From CAYMLL01 sp964390645 (GTDB taxonomy: Bacteria; Planctomycetota; UBA8108): a stretch of 7,839 bases of DNA. The notes below the pieces were generated by a model, which saw nothing but the letters and a program-made list of their open reading frames with translations, made no database searches and was not told the origin of the DNA. This document shows positions 4,886 to 7,839 of the stretch, in pieces. Location: NCBI GenBank assembly GCA_964390645.1, contig CAYMLL010000331.1, positions 1 through 7,839 on the forward strand. The letters run 5' to 3'. A program made the translations under genes and the position numbers. The number at the start of each line of letters is the position of its first letter. Position 1 is the first letter of the stretch.

Positions 4886-7839
4886 TCAATCCCGTCCGAT
4901 CAGCCGCACGTAGTCGAGCCCGAACATGTAGCCCTTCACGGCCTTCGGGTTCGCGCCGACGATCTCGATCGACAGCCGGTGCCGGCCCGCGGTGAGCTCG
5001 CGAGTGCCGAGTGTCAGTGGCCCGGTGGAGGCAACTCCCGGGTTGAAGAGGTCGAGCGGCCCGTCGATGAGCTTGCCGTCGATACGGAACTGCACGACGC
5101 CGTAGTCGACCGCCTTTGTCATGCAGACGTCGATCTGATAGCGCCCGGTCACGGCGACCGGGAGCTCGAGGTCGAGGACGTCGTCCGGCGTTGCGCCGGT
5201 CCACCAGAGCTGCGAGTTGCCGCTCCACCGGTCGCGGCCGAAGCTGCTCATGTCCTGGGGTCGGGGGTTGCCCCGCGGTCGGCCGAGGGTCTTCATCGTC
5301 TCGCCCTCGAGCGCTTCCGGAGCTCGCTTCGTCGTCGGGTCGAAGGTCACCGGGGTGCCGCGACGCGGCACCTGGATCGGGCTTTGCAGGTAGGCGACGA
5401 GATCGCGGACCTCGACCTCCGTCAGCTTCTCGAAGAGGCCTCGCGGCATCATCGACTCCGTCTCCTGACGTGTCTCGACGATGTCCTCGGTCGGGACGAC
5501 CACCTCCTCGTTGACCGTGCGGACGGTGACCGCGGTGGACGTGCGCTTGCGGATCAGCCCGGAAACGAGCCGACCCTGCCGCGTGATCACCACGCTGAGC
5601 TGGTAGTCCTTGCCGACGACGGCGCTCGGGTCGACGACGTTCTCGAGCACGTAGTCGAGGTCGGCGCGGTTGGATCCGGTGAGGTCCGGCGCGATCGTGT
5701 CACCGCTGCCGAACAGCGCGTGGCAGGTGGCGCAGGCGCGCGCGAAGACGTCGCGACCGTTGAGCAGGTCCGCCGAGGCGATCTCGTCGTCCGTCAGGCG
5801 CTTTCTGTACGCAGCGATCTGCGCGAGCTGGCTGCCGGCCGTCGCCCGGATCGTGCCCCAGGAGCTCGCCAGCAGCTCGTCGAGCCCGGGATCCTCGAAG
5901 CCGCTGATCTGTCGCACGGTGAAGGCGCTGACGTCCTTGCGGGGAACCGCGCCGTCGGCGATGGCGACCAGCAGCCGGCGCGCGGACGCCGCACCCGAGG
6001 CGCGCGGGTTTAACCCCGCGGCCCAAAAGACANNNNNNNNNNGGGGGCGGTGTTGGGGGGTACGGGGGGGGTGGGGGTTGGCCACCTGCGGGGGGGGGGC
6101 GCACGCCGCTCGCGAGGCGAGCGTGTTGACCGCGTCGGCCTTCTCGTCTCTGTCGAGCCTGGCGTAGCGTGACAGGATCGCATCCGTGATCACGTCGGCG
6201 TCGTACGCGGCGAGCCCCCGAAGCGCGTCGCGCCGCAGGGCGGCATCGTCGAGAAGCCGTATGAGGACACTCTGGGCGTCGGGATCCTCTCCGTCGAGCA
6301 GGACCCAGAGTGCCGTGCGACGCTTCGCCAGCGACGCCTCGCGGTCGGCGGCTACCGAGCGCAGCTCCGGAAAGACGCGCCGGTCGCCGAACTTCACCGC
6401 GACGGCGGTCGACAGATCGCGGACGACGGGGTCGGAGCTCTTCGAGAGACGCCGGTAGGCCTGTTCCCAGCCCCGCGGCATCTTCAGTCTCGCGTGGGAG
6501 CGGAAGGCGTTGCTGACCTCCTCCAGGAGCATCCGGCGCGTGTCCTCGTCACCGGCGCGCGTCAGGAGATCCATCACCGGGCCGAGGTTTTCGACGTCTG
6601 CCGCGAGCCTTCGCGCGACAAACCGGGTCAGCTTCGGGATGCGGGAGTGGTTCACGAGCGAGATGGCGAACGACGGGCTGCCGGCCACCAGCGGCTCGAC
6701 GCCGTACCACAGGAGGAGCGGCAGGTTTCTGTCGCCTGCGTCCTCAGCGTGCCCCGAGAGGCCGATCGCGACCCTCGAGCGCGGGGAGTCCGGCAGCCGT
6801 GCGAGGGAGGACGCGAGGTAGAGACGCACGAGCGGCGAGTCGCTCTCGTTTGCCAGCTCGACGAGGTGGGCCTCGACTTCGCTCGACAGAGGGCCTCGCT
6901 CGCAAACGAGCTGGATCGTCCAGGAGCGCAGGAGCTCGTGAGTCCCCGGCGACCCGAGAAGCTGCGCGGCGATCGTCCCGGTCAGACCGCCGGTGACGTG
7001 GAGTGTCCAGAGGGCGCGAAGGCGCAGGCGCGGCTCGCGGGCGCTGTCGAGGATCTCGCGCAGAGCGGCGTGCACCTTCGAGTTGCCGCCGCGCTCCTGG
7101 AGGACGCGCCTCGAAGCGCGGACATGCCACTCGCTCGGGTGGAGCTGCATCCGGACGAGCGCGCGATCGTCGAGCTTCGCGACGTCGATCCGTGGCGTCC
7201 GCCTCGTCCCGTAGGAGATGCGGTAGATCCGCCCGTTGGTGCGGTCCCAGGCCTCCTGAAGGCGCTGGTGGCACGCTTGCCGATCGTACCAGTCGATGAG
7301 CCAGACGGAGCCGTCGGGGCCGTAGCTCATGTCGACGCCGCGGTACCAGCGGTCGTTCGCGGTCAGGAAGTCGTCACCGTGCCGTCCGACGTAGCCCGAT
7401 CCGTGGCGCTCCAGCAGGTCCACGTTGATGCGGTTGCCGTGGATGTTGTTCATGAAGATCCTGCCGCGGTACTGCGGCGGGAAGGAGTCGCCGAGGTAGA
7501 TCATCGCGCCGCAGTGTGCGTGTCCGCCGCCGAGCTCGTCGGCGAGGCGGTTGTGGCTCGCGGTCCAGAGCTTGCCGCCGTGGTGGAGGTGGTCGGCGAT
7601 CGTCTTGATGTCCTCGTAGACGTGGGGCTGGAAGTGCTGCCCCGCCTGGCGCTGATATCGCGCTCCCTGAATCACGTGGTAGAGGTGAGGGATGACGCAC
7701 GCGGTGATGAACGCGTGACCGTGCTCGTTGAAGTCGAGGCCCCAGGGATTGCTCGAGCCCCACGCGAAGACCTCGAACTCGTGGCGCGTCGGGTGGTAGC
7801 GCCACACCCCGGCGTTCAGCGGCACCCTCTCCTCGTCGG
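4886..7839 (-). CDS. PVC-type membrane-bound dehydrogenase / haem-binding CxxCH protein (5' end beyond right edge)
   Basis: The frame is open to the right edge (reading DEERVPLNAG), so GTG at 7825-7823 is an internal Val and the N-terminal part of the propeller is missing. Residues count from that Val. Residues 10-205 are the C-terminal part of the Pirellula/Verrucomicrobium dehydrogenase-type propeller (SNPWGLDFNEHGHAF, TACVIPHLYHVIQG, GGGHAHCGAMIYLG, YGPDGSVWLIDWYDRQACH). Residues 210-660 form HEAT-like helical repeats. Residues 685-815 are the haem domain: CATCH at 698-702 (haem cysteines at codons 5734-5732 and 5725-5723), IAPDLTGSNR, LENVVDPSAVV, and MMPRGL carrying the likely axial Met. 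Residues 858-979 form a jelly-roll-like domain (WSGNSQLWWTGA, DYGVVQFRIDGK, GANPKAVKGYMFGLDYVRL) common beside planctomycete glycan enzymes. The protein is probably exported and redox-active, perhaps sugar-oxidising; the substrate is unknown. Residues 575-613 surround the N gap and are probably artefactual. The stop is TGA 4888-4886. Confidence 0.93.
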   Translation of the reverse strand, partial: DEERVPLNAGVWRYHPTRHEFEVFAWGSSNPWGLDFNEHGHAFITACVIPHLYHVIQGARYQRQAGQHFQPHVYEDIKTIADHLHHGGKLWTASHNRLADELGGGHAHCGAMIYLGDSFPPQYRGRIFMNNIHGNRINVDLLERHGSGYVGRHGDDFLTANDRWYRGVDMSYGPDGSVWLIDWYDRQACHQRLQEAWDRTNGRIYRISYGTRRTPRIDVAKLDDRALVRMQLHPSEWHVRASRRVLQERGGNSKVHAALREILDSAREPRLRLRALWTLHVTGGLTGTIAAQLLGSPGTHELLRSWTIQLVCERGPLSSEVEAHLVELANESDSPLVRLYLASSLARLPDSPRSRVAIGLSGHAEDAGDRNLPLLLWYGVEPLVAGSPSFAISLVNHSRIPKLTRFVARRLAADVENLGPVMDLLTRAGDEDTRRMLLEEVSNAFRSHARLKMPRGWEQAYRRLSKSSDPVVRDLSTAVAVKFGDRRVFPELRSVAADREASLAKRRTALWVLLDGEDPDAQSVLIRLLDDAALRRDALRGLAAYDADVITDAILSRYARLDRDEKADAVNTLASRAACAPPPQVANPHPPRTPQHRPXXXXVFWAAGLNPRASGAASARRLLVAIADGAVPRKDVSAFTVRQISGFEDPGLDELLASSWGTIRATAGSQLAQIAAYRKRLTDDEIASADLLNGRDVFARACATCHALFGSGDTIAPDLTGSNRADLDYVLENVVDPSAVVGKDYQLSVVITRQGRLVSGLIRKRTSTAVTVRTVNEEVVVPTEDIVETRQETESMMPRGLFEKLTEVEVRDLVAYLQSPIQVPRRGTPVTFDPTTKRAPEALEGETMKTLGRPRGNPRPQDMSSFGRDRWSGNSQLWWTGATPDDVLDLELPVAVTGRYQIDVCMTKAVDYGVVQFRIDGKLIDGPLDLFNPGVASTGPLTLGTRELTAGRHRLSIEIVGANPKAVKGYMFGLDYVRLIGRD
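6003..6020. repeat. Perfect foldback at a contig end
   Basis: CGCGGG (6003-6008) and CCCGCG (6015-6020) are perfect arms around TTTAAC. The foldback lies 12 nt from the N gap, inside the block thought to be spurious. Its form (GC arms around a TTAA-like centre) resembles short palindromic repeats dispersed in some planctomycete genomes, which could explain a wrong contig extension. Confidence 0.45.
6033..6042. other. Scaffold gap (10 N) inside the haem protein gene
   Basis: Ten Ns join two contigs within the HEAT-like region. The fixed length of 10, equal to the other gap, indicates a placeholder rather than a measured distance. The reading frame crosses it without a stop, but that depends on the arbitrary N count. 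Confidence 0.9.

Larger units (their letters stand above)
5993..6109. other. Probable false insertion of contig-end sequence around the second gap
   Basis: This 117-nt block contains the ten Ns at 6033-6042, an A/T-containing foldback on the left and long G-runs on the right (6043-6099). It is bounded by near-identical words: GCGGACGCCGC at 5982-5992 and GCGCACGCCGC at 6099-6109, with one mismatch. Deleting it keeps the frame and yields NTLASRAA joined to SARRLLVAIADG, which reads like the normal repeat of this family. As written it adds about 39 proline-rich residues found nowhere else in the protein. Confidence 0.7.

Noticed and set aside
4212..5228. Minus-strand frame bridging the haem protein end and the macroglobulin start
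   Set aside because: It overlaps two well-supported genes in the wrong frame and contains only Arg-rich sequence.
4979..6013. Plus-strand open frame opposite the haem protein gene
   Set aside because: Antisense shadow; the CATCH haem motif and conserved flanks are on the minus strand.
6043..6099. G-quadruplex-forming tract
   Set aside because: Four or more G-runs are present, but they sit at a contig end in family-foreign sequence and look like homopolymer sequencing or assembly error.
7823..7825. GTG as the start of the haem protein
   Set aside because: The frame continues to the window edge, and the sequence begins in the middle of the dehydrogenase-type propeller, so the GTG is an internal Val.

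Overview
The window looks like a draft, probably metagenome-derived, high-GC chromosome segment from a planctomycete-like bacterium (PVC group). The strongest lineage clue is the gene at the right: a membrane-bound dehydrogenase-type propeller, HEAT-like repeats and a single-haem CxxCH domain with the typical IAPDLTGSNR and MMPRGL motifs. This architecture is typical of Planctomycetota and Verrucomicrobiota. Two 10-N scaffold gaps are present.

All credible genes lie on the minus strand, so they read from right to left. (1) 7839-4886 is a large PVC-type haem-binding protein. Its N-terminus lies beyond the right edge, and it ends in a jelly-roll-like, carbohydrate-binding-type domain. (2) After a 217-nt spacer with two inverted repeats, 4668-544 holds a secreted alpha-2-macroglobulin-like protein. 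It has a cleavable signal peptide, macroglobulin domains, a thioester-type GCFDQ motif and a C-terminal receptor-binding-like domain. As written it is broken into two open frames by a gap and a TAG. (3) After a 228-nt spacer, 315-1 holds the start of a small lipoprotein with a clear lipobox, cut off by the left edge.

The main technical result is that both N gaps look like false insertions at noisy contig ends. Joining the contigs at short shared words (CCGG near 3300/3338; an 11-base word with one mismatch at 5982-5992/6099-6109) restores continuous reading frames and family-like sequence in both genes. The alpha-2-macroglobulin-like gene would then encode about 1361 residues, and the haem protein would lose about 39 spurious residues.

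Functionally, all three products are expected in the cell envelope or outside the cell. The first is a redox or sugar-oxidation-type protein, the second a protease-trapping or surface-defence protein, and the third an unknown lipoprotein. The spacers exceed 200 nt, so tight operon coupling is not evident. I saw no RNA gene, CRISPR array, insertion sequence or clearly novel system.
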